A DNA stretch of 64,000 bases from Antarcticibacterium flavum (GCF_006159205.1 NZ_CP040812.1:4092001-4156000); one strand, 5' to 3'. Shown: positions 1 to 10,227, counted from the first letter of the stretch. Translations and numbers: made by a program. The notes: generated by a model not told the origin, from the letters alone.

Positions 1-476
1 TTCTTAGCATTCAAACCCTGGATGAGAAGCAGCTCCTTGAGAAAGATATTACAGAGAACCCAGATTTTTACCTGGATTTACTCGCCAAGCTTCACGACAG
101 TGATCTTGACCCTGCGTCCTATACTTACCTGGAAAATAAAATTAGGGCTACGCACCAGGAATTGATCAATAGAAAGTACCACATAAGTTTGGCATTCAAT
201 TTCTTCAGTTTTACCGGAATCGTGGGCCTTCTGCTTGTAGTTTTCAGGATGCATAAAAGATCGGCTACTCTACCTTCTGTACAACTTAGTCCGCAGGAAG
301 AAAAGGTCAAAAACCTTATTTTAGAGGGAAAAACCAATAAGGAGATCGCGGCGGCTCTGTTTATTAGTATAAGCACCGTCAAAACCCATACCTCCAGCAT
401 TTACAGTAAATTGAATGTTACCAACCGCAGGGATCTTGTGCTAAAACATCAAAATCATACCGGTACTAGTACCTAA
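1..476 (+). CDS. LuxR-type HTH regulator, C-terminal part
   Basis: The reading frame is open from the window edge and stops at 474-476, so only the C-terminal part is present. A hydrophobic, membrane-spanning stretch (ISLAFNFFSFTGIVGLLLVV) precedes a LuxR/FixJ-type DNA-binding domain: LSPQEEKVKNLILEGKTNKE followed by IAAALFISISTVKTHTSSIY. The layout of an upstream sensory part, one membrane helix and a C-terminal GerE/LuxR domain is common among Bacteroidetes tetratricopeptide-LuxR regulators, but the N-terminus lies outside the window, so the sensory part is inference. The DNA-binding domain call is secure; target genes are unknown. Confidence 0.85.
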   Translation, partial: LSIQTLDEKQLLEKDITENPDFYLDLLAKLHDSDLDPASYTYLENKIRATHQELINRKYHISLAFNFFSFTGIVGLLLVVFRMHKRSATLPSVQLSPQEEKVKNLILEGKTNKEIAAALFISISTVKTHTSSIYSKLNVTNRRDLVLKHQNHTGTST

Positions 477-544
477 ATAGACCACAGGAACTCCCATTTT
501 CCAGGCAGATCTAAAGTTCTTTGTTTCAGAAAAATTTGAAACAA

Positions 545-3500
545 ATGAATTTCAGTTTTGCCAATTGGGGCAGGGGATTATCATGGGCTGTTTTTGGAAT
601 TTCCCTCGCCACATATACCCTTACCCTGGAACCTACCACCAGCTTCTGGGATGCCGGGGAATATATCGCTACGGCTGCAAACCTGGAAGTGGGCCATCCC
701 CCAGGCGCACCGCTGTATCAAATGATGGGTGCCCTTTTTGCTGCTTTTGCGCCAGGTGCAGATAAGGTGGCTCTGCTAGTGAACTTCATGTCTGCCCTGG
801 CGAGTGCTTTTACTGTAATGTTTTTGTTTAGATCTGTCCTGCTATTACTTCGGAAAGTCACCGGACCTAAAGAGGAATTAACTAATGCAACCAAAATTGC
901 AATTTTAGGCAGCGCCTTCACAGGTGCCACAGCTTTCATTTTTACTGATAGTTTTTGGTTCAATGCTGTAGAAGCAGAAGTATATGCCATGTCCACCTGT
1001 CTTATGGCCCTGCTTTTTTACCTGGGCCTTCTTTGGGAACGGGATATGTTTAAACCCCGTGGAAATCGCTGGTTGATCCTTATTTGTTTTATCGTGGGGC
1101 TTTCCTTTGGAGTCCACTTTCTTACGCTGCTCGCCATTCCTGCGGTGGGATTATTGTACTATTTTAAGAACTTTCGGAAAATAACCCCTAAAAATTTCAT
1201 CATCGCCAATCTTGTAGTGGTGGCGGTTTTAATGTTCATCTTTAAGTTTTTACTGCCTTATACCCTTAGTTTCCTGGCATTTTCAGAAGTGTTTTTTACA
1301 AATTCCGTTGGCCTGCCTTTTAATTCAGGAACCATAGTCGCTCTTATGTTTATTATTGGTCTCTTCATTTATGGATGGAGGTACACCAACCGGAAAGGCT
1401 ATGTACAGCTAAACACGCTGGTGTTATGCCTGCTTTTTATTCTGATAGGTTTCTCCGGCTGGACCATGTTGCCAATTCGTGCCAATGCAAAAACGGTGGT
1501 CAATGAGAACGATCCTGATAATGCCCGGGAATTGCTTGCCTATTATAACAGGGAACAATACGGGGAATCCTATCTCTTTTATGGCCCCCAGTATACTGAA
1601 ATGTATGGCGGACTGGATCCTGAAAACCCATATAAGGATGAGCCACCAAATTACGAGCGGGATGAGGCTTCGGGTAAATATGTGATCATCAATGACTACA
1701 GGAATGCCCGGCACAATTTTGACGATGCTCATAAAACCTTTCTTCCCAGGATGGGGAGCAGGCAACATGCGGCCAACTATATATGGTTTACAGAAGCGCC
1801 TGCTTTCAGTATAAAACAGGAATACCAGGGAGAAGAGCAATTGCTCCAGGCAGTAGCCAATCTAAGAAAGGGAATCGCTTCCGGTCGCATAGGAAGTGAA
1901 GAGTATCACAACTTCCTTAGTAGGTTTGGGGCATACTTTGATGTGGAAAAGCCTTCTTTCATTTCAAATATTAAGTTTATGCTGGAATATCAAATGAGCT
2001 ATATGTATTGGCGCTATTTCCTATGGAATTTTGCTGGGCGGCAAAATGATATCCAGGGAAAATATAACGATCTTAATGGCAACTGGCTGAGCGGAATTAA
2101 TTTTATAGATGAAGCCCGCCTGGGATCCCAGGAATATTTACCGTCTGATATCGCGAATAATAAAGCTCGAAACACTTATTTTTTCCTACCACTTTTGCTT
2201 GGCCTGGCAGGAATTGTTTTTCACTTTCTTAGAGACAAAAAGAGGTTTTGGGTGCTTACGGTATTCTTTCTCTTTACAGGAATTGCCCTTAAAGTGTATC
2301 TCAACGAAGCCCCATTCCAGGTTAGGGAACGGGATTACGCCCTGGTAGGATCATTTTATGTCTTTTCCATGTGGATGGGAATTGGGACCTATTCTTTTTT
2401 TAATATTCTTAAAAAGATTATTCAACCTAAATTCGCTGCCCCGTTAGTAATTATAGTATCGGTTTTAGCGGTACCTGTGCTCCTGGCGGTTCAAAACTGG
2501 GATGATCACGATAGATCCAACCGGTATTCTGCTCTTGCAATGGCCAAAATGTATCTGGATTCGCTGGATGAACATGCCATTCTATTCACTATTGGCGATA
2601 ATGACACGTTCCTGCTGTGGTATGCGCAGCAAATAGAAGGCTACAGGAGGGATGTGAGGATCGTTAATACGATGCTGCTGGGGACAGATTGGTATATAGA
2701 CCAGATGAAGCGGAAGGCCTGGGAGAGTGAGGCTGTGCCATCCCAGCTGGAGTATGATCATTATAAGGCAGGAACCAATGACTACATTATCCACCAGGAG
2801 GTCACAAAGGATACGATTAATATAGGATCTTGGATGAACTGGGTGGCCAGTGATAACCCCTCGACAAAAGCTACACTTCAAAGCGGACAGCAGGTAAAGA
2901 CTTTTCCTACCAAATCCCTTCGGGTGCCTGTAAATAAGGAAAACGTGCTTAAAAAAGGGATTGTAAATCAAGGGGATTCAAGTGAGATCGTGGAGGAGAT
3001 CTATATTGAACTTCAGGAAAACGCGGTTTATAAGAATGAGTTATTGATGCTGGATATTCTCGCTAATAATGACTGGGAACGGCCAATTTATTTTTCAGGT
3101 GGGAGCTTTGGGGATGAGGATTATCTATGGATGAAGGACTACATGCAACTGGACGGGATCGCTTATAAACTCGTGCCAATAAAAACGGCGGTTGATCCTG
3201 AAAGTCCGCTGGAAATGGGCAGGATAGATACAGAAAAAATGTATGATATCGTTACCGCCTGGGACTGGGGTAATATGGGAAACCCCGAGATCTACCACGA
3301 CCCCTTTACGCGCAGAAACAGCATAACCTACAGGGCTGCCCTGGGTAGACTGGTGGAGGAATTGATCAAAGAAGGAAAAAACTCCAGGGCAGAGGAGGTT
3401 ATTGAGCTGGCACTTCACAATATGCCATTTGAATTCTACGGTTATTATTTCTTACACGATGCATTTATATCGGGGTACTTTAAAATTGGGGAGGAGCAAA

Positions 3501-3733
3501 AGGCCATGGCACTATGGGAGAAAGTCGCCGCTAAATATCAGGAAAATCTCATCTATTATAGTTCCTGGGATCCGGAAAGGCAATATGACTATGTGGATGT
3601 TATCCTTCAGGAAATAGAGCAGTATAGATCGCTGGTGCAGCTACTGGCAGAAAATAACAGGGGGGAACCAGCAGAGGAGAAAGCGGCGGAATTCAATAGA
3701 TATCTGGAGTTATTCTCACATTTTTTTAAATAG
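545..3733 (+). CDS. DUF2723 family multi-pass membrane protein (TMEM260-like)
   Basis: About 1060 residues. The N-terminal half has many hydrophobic helices and the family hallmark near residues 35-65 (SFWDAGEYIATA, then VGHPPGAPLYQM). The C-terminal third is soluble and helical, with tetratricopeptide-like content. DUF2723 proteins are widespread in Bacteroidetes and are relatives of TMEM260, a protein O-mannosyltransferase, so a polyprenol-sugar-dependent glycosyltransferase role in the inner membrane is plausible but inferred. I chose ATG 545 (MNFSFANWG) over an in-frame TTG at 521 because 521 adds only an unremarkable octapeptide. Convergent or operonic partners are not evident. Confidence 0.85.
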   Translation: MNFSFANWGRGLSWAVFGISLATYTLTLEPTTSFWDAGEYIATAANLEVGHPPGAPLYQMMGALFAAFAPGADKVALLVNFMSALASAFTVMFLFRSVLLLLRKVTGPKEELTNATKIAILGSAFTGATAFIFTDSFWFNAVEAEVYAMSTCLMALLFYLGLLWERDMFKPRGNRWLILICFIVGLSFGVHFLTLLAIPAVGLLYYFKNFRKITPKNFIIANLVVVAVLMFIFKFLLPYTLSFLAFSEVFFTNSVGLPFNSGTIVALMFIIGLFIYGWRYTNRKGYVQLNTLVLCLLFILIGFSGWTMLPIRANAKTVVNENDPDNARELLAYYNREQYGESYLFYGPQYTEMYGGLDPENPYKDEPPNYERDEASGKYVIINDYRNARHNFDDAHKTFLPRMGSRQHAANYIWFTEAPAFSIKQEYQGEEQLLQAVANLRKGIASGRIGSEEYHNFLSRFGAYFDVEKPSFISNIKFMLEYQMSYMYWRYFLWNFAGRQNDIQGKYNDLNGNWLSGINFIDEARLGSQEYLPSDIANNKARNTYFFLPLLLGLAGIVFHFLRDKKRFWVLTVFFLFTGIALKVYLNEAPFQVRERDYALVGSFYVFSMWMGIGTYSFFNILKKIIQPKFAAPLVIIVSVLAVPVLLAVQNWDDHDRSNRYSALAMAKMYLDSLDEHAILFTIGDNDTFLLWYAQQIEGYRRDVRIVNTMLLGTDWYIDQMKRKAWESEAVPSQLEYDHYKAGTNDYIIHQEVTKDTINIGSWMNWVASDNPSTKATLQSGQQVKTFPTKSLRVPVNKENVLKKGIVNQGDSSEIVEEIYIELQENAVYKNELLMLDILANNDWERPIYFSGGSFGDEDYLWMKDYMQLDGIAYKLVPIKTAVDPESPLEMGRIDTEKMYDIVTAWDWGNMGNPEIYHDPFTRRNSITYRAALGRLVEELIKEGKNSRAEEVIELALHNMPFEFYGYYFLHDAFISGYFKIGEEQKAMALWEKVAAKYQENLIYYSSWDPERQYDYVDVILQEIEQYRSLVQLLAENNRGEPAEEKAAEFNRYLELFSHFFK

Positions 3734-3994
3734 AATATTCCTTGTATATCTGGATGTAGTATTGTTAATCTCTGTAGGGTCTTTTCATAAAATTTAGAAC
3801 CCCAGGTATTTTTAGTTGATCCCTCACCTCGTCGGCTTCTAATGTGAGGTGAGGCCCGACATAAAAACTGTTTTCATAGTTTTATTACTATTTTTATAGT
3901 TTAAAATTTGTTTAGAAAGAATTCTTTACTCATCTTGCGTTAAATAGTGGCCGGCAAACGGTTTTAATCATCAATCATTCTAAATCCTTCATCA

Positions 3995-4834
3995 ATGCAA
4001 ACAGCATTTTCTGTTATCTTTTTTTTTATCGTTTCCACTCTTTGCAGTCAAACGCAGATTGCCGAACCTCTTATTTACAGGGCTAGCTATGAACTCACCT
4101 ATAAACCGGACAGCACAAACCCGGAGGATGTAAAAAAGGAAGAATTCCTATTATACAGGGGAAACAATCTTTCCCTGTTCGCCAGTAAGGGAAGGATCTT
4201 ACGGGATTCCCTTGCTGCCAATATTAAGCTGAACGGTATGGGAACAATTGATATTTCTGAAAGAGCGGCAATGACCAAAACCAACTTTAATTATGTGATC
4301 TATAAAGGCTTTCCGGAAGATAGAATTTCCTATACCTATAAAATAATTAGAGATCATTTGAGATATGAAGAAGAACTGGACCTGTTCTCCTGGGAGATCT
4401 TACCGGAGACTAAGGAATTACAGGGTTTCTCTGCTCAAAAAGCTACCACTACTTATGCTGGCAGGGATTATGTCGCCTGGTTTACTTCAGAGATCCCTAT
4501 TCCGGACGGGCCATACAAGTTCAACGGCTTACCGGGACTCATCCTCGAGGTAGCCGATACGCAACAGCATTATGTTTTTACACTTACAGGGTTTGAAAAA
4601 TATAAGGATCCGTTATCGGTTGAGCTGAAGGCTTCAGATTTTATAAAAACAGATAAAAAGAAATTGCTGGCGCTTAAAAAGGAATATGCCCTTAACCCTT
4701 TTGCTGCCCTGGAGCGAAGCAATACTGCAGAAAAGACTGTAACCATAAATTTTAAGGAAGGACAGAAGGAAAAGCTTTTAAAAGAAGCAAAGGAGAAAGT
4801 TGCACGGGAGAATAATCCAATTGAATTAAATTAG
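3995..4834 (+). CDS. GLPGLI family protein, copy 1
   Basis: 279 residues with a signal peptide (ending near SQTQIAEP) and the family signature: WEILPETKELQGF, then YVAWFTSEIPI and PYKFNGLPGLILEV at about residues 165-190. It ends with the charged tail ENNPIELN shared by its neighbours. GLPGLI proteins (PF09697/TIGR01200) are exported Bacteroidetes proteins of unknown biochemical function, often next to TonB-receptor-like genes, as here. It is the first of four tandem paralogues and lies 8 bp upstream of copy 2. Its start ATG follows a 261-bp AT-rich intergenic stretch that presumably holds the operon promoter. Confidence 0.9.
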   Translation: MQTAFSVIFFFIVSTLCSQTQIAEPLIYRASYELTYKPDSTNPEDVKKEEFLLYRGNNLSLFASKGRILRDSLAANIKLNGMGTIDISERAAMTKTNFNYVIYKGFPEDRISYTYKIIRDHLRYEEELDLFSWEILPETKELQGFSAQKATTTYAGRDYVAWFTSEIPIPDGPYKFNGLPGLILEVADTQQHYVFTLTGFEKYKDPLSVELKASDFIKTDKKKLLALKKEYALNPFAALERSNTAEKTVTINFKEGQKEKLLKEAKEKVARENNPIELN

Positions 4835-4842
4835 GTCCTGGT

Positions 4843-5667
4843 ATGAAAAACTACGTTCTCACATCAATTTTTATTATACTTATTTCCCACACCGGGTTTT
4901 CTCAGAAATCGCTCACAGATGAGTTCAAATACAAAGCAACTTATCAAATTACCTGGCAAATTGATTCCACAAATGCGGAGTCTGTTCAAACTGAAGTTAT
5001 GGACCTATACCTGGGAGACAAGGTTTCCAGATTTTCCAGCCGGGAGCGATTGGCCGGGGATTCCTTATTACAGGCACGAAAAAAAAATCCTAAAGAATTC
5101 AGTGGAAAATTCAAGGGGGCACCTCAAACTGAATTTGATTATTATATCTACAAGGGAGTAGGCGATGGAAAGCTTGCCTTTACCCAAAAAATAGTCAAGG
5201 ATAACCTTATGTACATCCAGGACATGGATCAATTTGAATGGGAAATACTTCCGGAAACCAAAGAGTTTGCCGGCTATCAGGTTCAAAAAGCCACTACAAA
5301 TTTTGCCGGGAGAAATTATATCGCATGGTTCACTCCCGAAATCCCTATTTCAGATGGCCCATATAAATTCAACGGGTTGCCGGGATTGATAGTGGAGGTG
5401 AGCGACGATCAGGATCATTATTTCTTCCGCTTAACCGATTTTAAAATCTTGAAAGAACCTGTACCATTTGAATTTGATCCTGAAGAATATATTGCTACCA
5501 GCAGGGAGAAATTGCTATACGCCCTTGCTGAATATGATCGTGATCCATTTGCCGCACTGGGAAAGGTAGGTATTACCATGAAATTCAAACCCGGCCAAAA
5601 GGAGAAGATGATGAAGGAACATAAGGAAACACTGCAAAAGCGGAATAATCCTATAGAATTGGAATAA
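4843..5667 (+). CDS. GLPGLI family protein, copy 2
   Basis: 274 residues; signal peptide MKNYVLTSIFIILISHTGFS. Contains WEILPETKEFAGYQVQKATT, AWFTPEIPISDGPYKF and NGLPGLIVEV, and ends KRNNPIELE. It is close in length and motif order to copies 1, 3 and 4, so the group arose by tandem duplication. The 281-bp gap to copy 3 is not empty: it holds the 3' scrap of another GLPGLI gene. Function unknown; likely exported to the periplasm or outer membrane together with the downstream receptor-like protein. Confidence 0.9.
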   Translation: MKNYVLTSIFIILISHTGFSQKSLTDEFKYKATYQITWQIDSTNAESVQTEVMDLYLGDKVSRFSSRERLAGDSLLQARKKNPKEFSGKFKGAPQTEFDYYIYKGVGDGKLAFTQKIVKDNLMYIQDMDQFEWEILPETKEFAGYQVQKATTNFAGRNYIAWFTPEIPISDGPYKFNGLPGLIVEVSDDQDHYFFRLTDFKILKEPVPFEFDPEEYIATSREKLLYALAEYDRDPFAALGKVGITMKFKPGQKEKMMKEHKETLQKRNNPIELE

Positions 5668-5886
5668 AAGATTGAAATTCACCAATTAATTAGTTTAACT
5701 AATCATTTAGTTGTATGTTTAATTTATAAAAGACAATTGGAGTTTATTAATGAAACTTTCCACCCTAAAGAATAAGTCAGGTTTTATAACAACTGATAAA
5801 AGAAATTAGCTGAAATTATAAAAATTTGTCCTTAGGCCTTTTAGTGTTATAGCTTATTAGTACTGCAAAAAATACGAAGCATTTAA

Positions 5887-5940
5887 AGGAAAGCAAGGGA
5901 GAAAGTAGCACAGGAGAATAACCCTTTAGAACAAAATTAG
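5887..5940 (+). pseudogene. 3' remnant of a fifth GLPGLI gene
   Basis: Read from 5890, the sequence gives KAREKVAQENNPLEQN and a stop at 5938-5940. This is nearly the same as the tail of copy 1 (AKEKVARENNPIELN). A stop (TAA, 5884-5886) lies just upstream in the same frame and no GLPGLI core is present, so only the last 16-17 codons survive. The simplest reading is that a copy was deleted, perhaps by recombination between paralogues, leaving its 3' end directly before copy 3. Confidence 0.75.
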
Positions 5941-5948
5941 ACACCTTG

Positions 5949-6737
5949 ATGTATAAAAACAGACTTTCATTGATCTTATTGATAATTTTCCAGACTGCCT
6001 TTTCTCAAAATTCTGTCACAAATGCGTTTAAATATAAAGCTACTTATGAACTTACCTCGCAAATTGATTCTACAAACCCCGGGTCTATAGAGCGTGAAAC
6101 TATGGTTTTGTATATAGGTGACAGGATATCCAGGTTTTCCAGCAGGGATCGATTGGAAGGGGACGAGGTACTAAAAAAACAGCAAAAGGATCCTAACGCT
6201 TTTACCGGGAATAATCAGGGATCATCTAAAAGAAGTTTGGGCTATTATATCTATAAAGGTATACCTGAAGGAAAGCTTTCTTTTACGCAAAAGATCGTTC
6301 TGGATAATTACCAGTATGTTGAAGATCTTAAACAATTTGAATGGGAAATCCTGCCGGAAACTAAAGAGATCACAGGCTATAAGGTTCAAAAAGCGACAAC
6401 CAGATTTGCCGGAAGGGATTATATCGCCTGGTTCACCCCGGAAATTCCCATTAGCGATGGCCCCTATAAATTTAACGGATTGCCAGGTTTGATCCTTGAG
6501 ATACAGGATACCAGGGGCCATTATTCTTTCATTCTTGAAAACTTTGAAATCTTAAAAGAAAGGGCATTACTGGAATTTGATCCCAGAGATTACATCCAAA
6601 CCTCCCGGAAAAATTTTCTTAGGGTACTTGAGAAATTTAATAGAGATCCAGAGACAGCCCTGGAACAGGTGGGGTCTCCATTGCTTTTAGGCCCGGACAA
6701 AAAGAAAAAATGGAGAGAGAGCATAAGGAGGAACTAA
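5949..6737 (+). CDS. GLPGLI family protein, copy 3 (3' frameshift)
   Basis: 262 residues from ATG 5949 (an in-frame TTG at 5946 adds one residue). Signal peptide MYKNRLSLILLIIFQTAFSQ; signature WEILPETKEITGYKVQKATT and PYKFNGLPGLILEI. The C-terminus is out of frame: after LLLGPD the protein ends WRESIRRN. Reading another frame from 6695 gives GQKEKMEREHKEELKRKNNP then LEFKF and a stop at 6770-6772, which matches the tails of copies 1, 2 and 4. One extra base in the CCC run at 6692-6694 explains this. The core domain is untouched, so the protein may still work; a sequencing error is possible. Corrected, the gene would end 4 bp before copy 4. Confidence 0.85.
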   Translation: MYKNRLSLILLIIFQTAFSQNSVTNAFKYKATYELTSQIDSTNPGSIERETMVLYIGDRISRFSSRDRLEGDEVLKKQQKDPNAFTGNNQGSSKRSLGYYIYKGIPEGKLSFTQKIVLDNYQYVEDLKQFEWEILPETKEITGYKVQKATTRFAGRDYIAWFTPEIPISDGPYKFNGLPGLILEIQDTRGHYSFILENFEILKERALLEFDPRDYIQTSRKNFLRVLEKFNRDPETALEQVGSPLLLGPDKKKKWRESIRRN

Positions 6738-6776
6738 AGAGGAAAAATAACCCCCTTGAATTCAAATTTTAAGATA

Positions 6777-7577
6777 ATGAAAGAATTCTTCCTGTTTTTC
6801 TTAATGAGTGTGATTGCCTCCAATGGCTTAGCGCAAAAGTTGAATGATAAATTTGAGTATAAAGTTACATATAAACTCACTTATAAACTTGATTCCACCG
6901 ACCTGGAGGAACCAAAATCTGAGTACATGATCCTTTACACTGGTGAGAACCTGTCCAAATTTTCCAGCAGGGCGAAAACCCTGGAGAACCCGGTTGTGGT
7001 GAGAGGAAATCGCGGTCATACCTCAAGGGCTGCCCTAACTCAGTTCCACTACGAGCTTCTCAAGGAAAGAACTACAGGTAATATGTACTATACCTTGAAA
7101 ATCCCTAAAATGGATGACAGGTTATATTATCCTGAAGCTATGGATCAATTTGAATGGGAGATCCTGCCGGAAACTAAAAAGATCAAGGATTATGAAGTAC
7201 AAAAGGCCACCACTGCTTTTGCAGGTAGGAAGTATGTTGCGTGGTTTACTCCTGAAGTGCCAATTGCTGAAGGTCCTTATAAGTTCAACGGTTTACCGGG
7301 TTTGATACTGGAGATTGCCGATACCGGGGGGCATTGGGTTTTTGAACTTTTTGGCCTTGAAAAACTTTCTCCAAAACTTAAATATAATCTCAACTTAAAC
7401 CAATTTGTGAAAACCGACAGGGAACAGCTGGAAGCACTATGGTATCGCTATCGTAGGGATCCTATGGGATATGCTAAAAATCCTAACGTAAAAATTTCAC
7501 CAGAGAATCATAAAAAATATGTAGAAGCTTTCACGAAGATGCTGGAGAAGGAAAACAACCCTATAGAATTAGAATGA
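6777..7577 (+). CDS. GLPGLI family protein, copy 4
   Basis: 266 residues from ATG 6777; the in-frame TTG 6756 lies inside the restored tail of copy 3 and would spoil the signal peptide MKEFFLFFLMSVIASNGLAQ. Signature WEILPETKKIKDYEVQKATT, AWFTPEVPIAEGPYKF and NGLPGLILEI; tail ENNPIELE. It is followed after 1 bp by the receptor-like gene, so the cluster reads as a single transcription unit. Its middle part (about residues 70-110) diverges most from copies 1-3. Confidence 0.9.
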   Translation: MKEFFLFFLMSVIASNGLAQKLNDKFEYKVTYKLTYKLDSTDLEEPKSEYMILYTGENLSKFSSRAKTLENPVVVRGNRGHTSRAALTQFHYELLKERTTGNMYYTLKIPKMDDRLYYPEAMDQFEWEILPETKKIKDYEVQKATTAFAGRKYVAWFTPEVPIAEGPYKFNGLPGLILEIADTGGHWVFELFGLEKLSPKLKYNLNLNQFVKTDREQLEALWYRYRRDPMGYAKNPNVKISPENHKKYVEAFTKMLEKENNPIELE

Positions 7578-7578
7578 T

Positions 7579-10227
7579 TTGAAAAAAGGCCATTTTATCC
7601 TCCTCTTTATATTTTTCCTTCTTGCCTCAAGTGCTAAGGCGCAGTCTGTTCTTTCAGGAAAGGTGCTGGACGAAAATAGCCAGGGTCTTAGTGGCGCTAC
7701 CATTATGATAAGCAAAGATTCTACCAGCGCTATTTTAGCCTACGGAATTTCAGACGGAAACGGGAACTTCAGCATAAAGCTCAAGACGGAAATTGATCTC
7801 CTTTTTCTGAAGATCTCTTACATCGGTTATGCCACTTTAAAACAGGAAATTCAGAATAAAGATCAGGAGCTGGAAATACAACTTTCCCCTTCTTCCGAAG
7901 CATTAAAGGAGGTTTTGGTAGAAGCCAGGATCATTGAACAGCGGGGGGATACGCTTAGTTTTTCAGTTTCAGCCTTCAAAGATCAAAAGGATAGGGTCAT
8001 TGCAGATGTTCTTAAAAAAATGCCGGGGATAGAGATCCTCCCCGGCGGACAAATTGAATATCAGGGAAAACCAATTCAGAAATATTATATAGAGGGATTG
8101 GACCTGCTGGAAGGGAGGTACAGTCTTGCCAATAACAATATCGCGGCAGATGATGTTTCCAAAGTGCAGATCCTGGAAAACCACCAGCCGGTGAAATTGC
8201 TGGATAGCCTGGAATTTTCTGAAAGAGCTTCGATAAATATCAAACTAAAAAATGACGTTACCACCAGCGGGACCGCAGAACTGGGAACGGGCCTGTCGCC
8301 ATTGTTATGGAAGATAAAGGCGACTCCTATGATCTTTACAAGGAAGAACCAGGCAATTGTTACATATCAGTCGAATAACACCGGCCATGATGTTTCGCGG
8401 GAAATAAGGGATTTTTCCTTTTCAGATTTTGGCCGGGGGGATTATAACATTAACAAAAGGGACTGGCTCTCCATTCGTGGGTTGGCAGCACCTCCATTTT
8501 CACAACAACGCTGGCTGGATAATAATGTTCATTTGGGATCTGCCAATTACCTTATAAGATTAAAACAGGATGTTGATCTAAAGACCAATATTTCCTACCT
8601 CAATGATGCGCAACGGCAAATAGGAAACACTCAAACCCGCTTTTTCACTCCTACAGATACAATTGACCTTGTGGAGCGAACCAACAACGATCTTTTCTAT
8701 AATACGCTGCAGTCTAAATTCATCCTGGAGCGAAATACAAATGATAATTATCTTAAAAACGAACTTGAATTTAATGGCTATTGGGATTCCCAAAGAGGAT
8801 TTATAGATACCGGAAACAACGAGGTCCTGCAGCGGCTTTCCAATCCATTTGCAGTAGTGCGCAACAAACTGCGGATGCTAAAACCTATTGGGAAACAATT
8901 AATCACCTTTAGATCCAATACCGGCTATACAGAAGCGAACCAAAATCTGAATGTGCAGCCCGGCCAGTTTGAAGCTTTGCTCAATAACGGGGAGCCTTTT
9001 ACTGAAGTAGGGCAGGAGGTAAGCTCTACCGCCTTTTTTACCGATAATTCTGCAGGAATGACCAAAAAGGTAAGCGGGGTAACCCTTTCTCCTGAAGTTG
9101 GTTTCTCCATACAAAAGGAGCATCTAGAAAGCAGGCTCACCGTTTTTGATGGTGCCGAAACCGAGATCTTGAATGGAAATTTCAGAAATGATCTCGATTT
9201 TCTTTCCTCCCGCATTTATTTCACCAGCAGGTTTGTATATGAAAAGGACAACTGGAACCTCAGGCTAAATACCCCGGTTAACTATAGGTCTTTTAATATT
9301 AAAGATCCAACTTTGAACGAGGATCAGCAATTGAATAGATTGACCTTTGAACCCGATATTTATATAAGGAATAAATTTTCGGCTTTTTGGGAGACCAGTG
9401 TATCTGCCGCCTTGAGCAATGAATTTGGGGAGATCAACAGGATGTACTACGGTTTCATTCTAAACAATTACCGTAGCCTGCAGCGATACAATTCCCCGCT
9501 CCCGGAGGATCTCAGGCAGAATTACAGCTGGCGGCTTACTTACAGGAATCCGCTCACCTCTTTTTTTGCAAATACCTCTTATTCCCACAACAGGACCAGG
9601 AGGAATTTATTGTACAGCAACCTTATAGGGGAAAACGCCGCTACGGTTTTAGAGGCAATTGAGCAGGAGAATTATTCATATTCCCATAACTGGAGTGCAA
9701 AAGCGAGTAAATACTTCAGTAAACTCAATACCACACTTACTCTGGGGACCACTTTTTCCCTTTTTGAAAGGGAGCAACTTTTAAATCAAAATTTAGCTGA
9801 AGTCCACAATGAAAATCTCAGCTTTGATCTAGGATTGGAATCTGAAGTGACAGACTGGTTAAGTGCTTCCTACGCTGCAAATTTCAGCTTATTGCAAACC
9901 CGGATTGAAGAGCGGGATATTGATGCGATCGAAACCCAACAACACACCCTGGATTTGTTCTTTTATGTGGCAGAGAACCAGTATTTCAGCCTTAATTCAG
10001 AATATTACTTTAATAATATTTCAGACTTAAACCGGAACAGTTATTTTATGAATCTTAATTATCAATATACGTTTAAGGATTCCGGAATTGACCTGGAGGC
10101 GAGCTGGAATAATATTTTGAATACAGATGAGTTCGTGCGGGTTTCCAATAATGAATTTGCATACGTTCAAAGCACTTATCGCCTAAGGCCTTCGCAGGTT
10201 TTAGTGAGTTTAAAGTTTTCGTTTTGA
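7579..10227 (+). CDS. TonB-dependent-receptor-like outer membrane protein
   Basis: 882 residues, TTG start at 7579 one base after the copy 4 stop; no ATG is available before the signal peptide (KKGHFILLFIFFLLASSAKA). Residues ~24-115 form a carboxypeptidase-regulatory-like beta domain (VLSGKVLDENSQGLSGATIM ... ISYIGYATLKQEI). Residues ~130-230 resemble a plug (RVIADVLKKMPGIEILPGGQ, YYIEGLDLLEGRYS). The rest is rich in alternating aromatic/polar strands typical of a beta-barrel and ends in VSLKFSF with a terminal Phe. No SusD partner follows. Position suggests it works with the GLPGLI proteins, perhaps in outer-membrane uptake or peptide export; the substrate is unknown. Confidence 0.85.
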   Translation: MKKGHFILLFIFFLLASSAKAQSVLSGKVLDENSQGLSGATIMISKDSTSAILAYGISDGNGNFSIKLKTEIDLLFLKISYIGYATLKQEIQNKDQELEIQLSPSSEALKEVLVEARIIEQRGDTLSFSVSAFKDQKDRVIADVLKKMPGIEILPGGQIEYQGKPIQKYYIEGLDLLEGRYSLANNNIAADDVSKVQILENHQPVKLLDSLEFSERASINIKLKNDVTTSGTAELGTGLSPLLWKIKATPMIFTRKNQAIVTYQSNNTGHDVSREIRDFSFSDFGRGDYNINKRDWLSIRGLAAPPFSQQRWLDNNVHLGSANYLIRLKQDVDLKTNISYLNDAQRQIGNTQTRFFTPTDTIDLVERTNNDLFYNTLQSKFILERNTNDNYLKNELEFNGYWDSQRGFIDTGNNEVLQRLSNPFAVVRNKLRMLKPIGKQLITFRSNTGYTEANQNLNVQPGQFEALLNNGEPFTEVGQEVSSTAFFTDNSAGMTKKVSGVTLSPEVGFSIQKEHLESRLTVFDGAETEILNGNFRNDLDFLSSRIYFTSRFVYEKDNWNLRLNTPVNYRSFNIKDPTLNEDQQLNRLTFEPDIYIRNKFSAFWETSVSAALSNEFGEINRMYYGFILNNYRSLQRYNSPLPEDLRQNYSWRLTYRNPLTSFFANTSYSHNRTRRNLLYSNLIGENAATVLEAIEQENYSYSHNWSAKASKYFSKLNTTLTLGTTFSLFEREQLLNQNLAEVHNENLSFDLGLESEVTDWLSASYAANFSLLQTRIEERDIDAIETQQHTLDLFFYVAENQYFSLNSEYYFNNISDLNRNSYFMNLNYQYTFKDSGIDLEASWNNILNTDEFVRVSNNEFAYVQSTYRLRPSQVLVSLKFSF

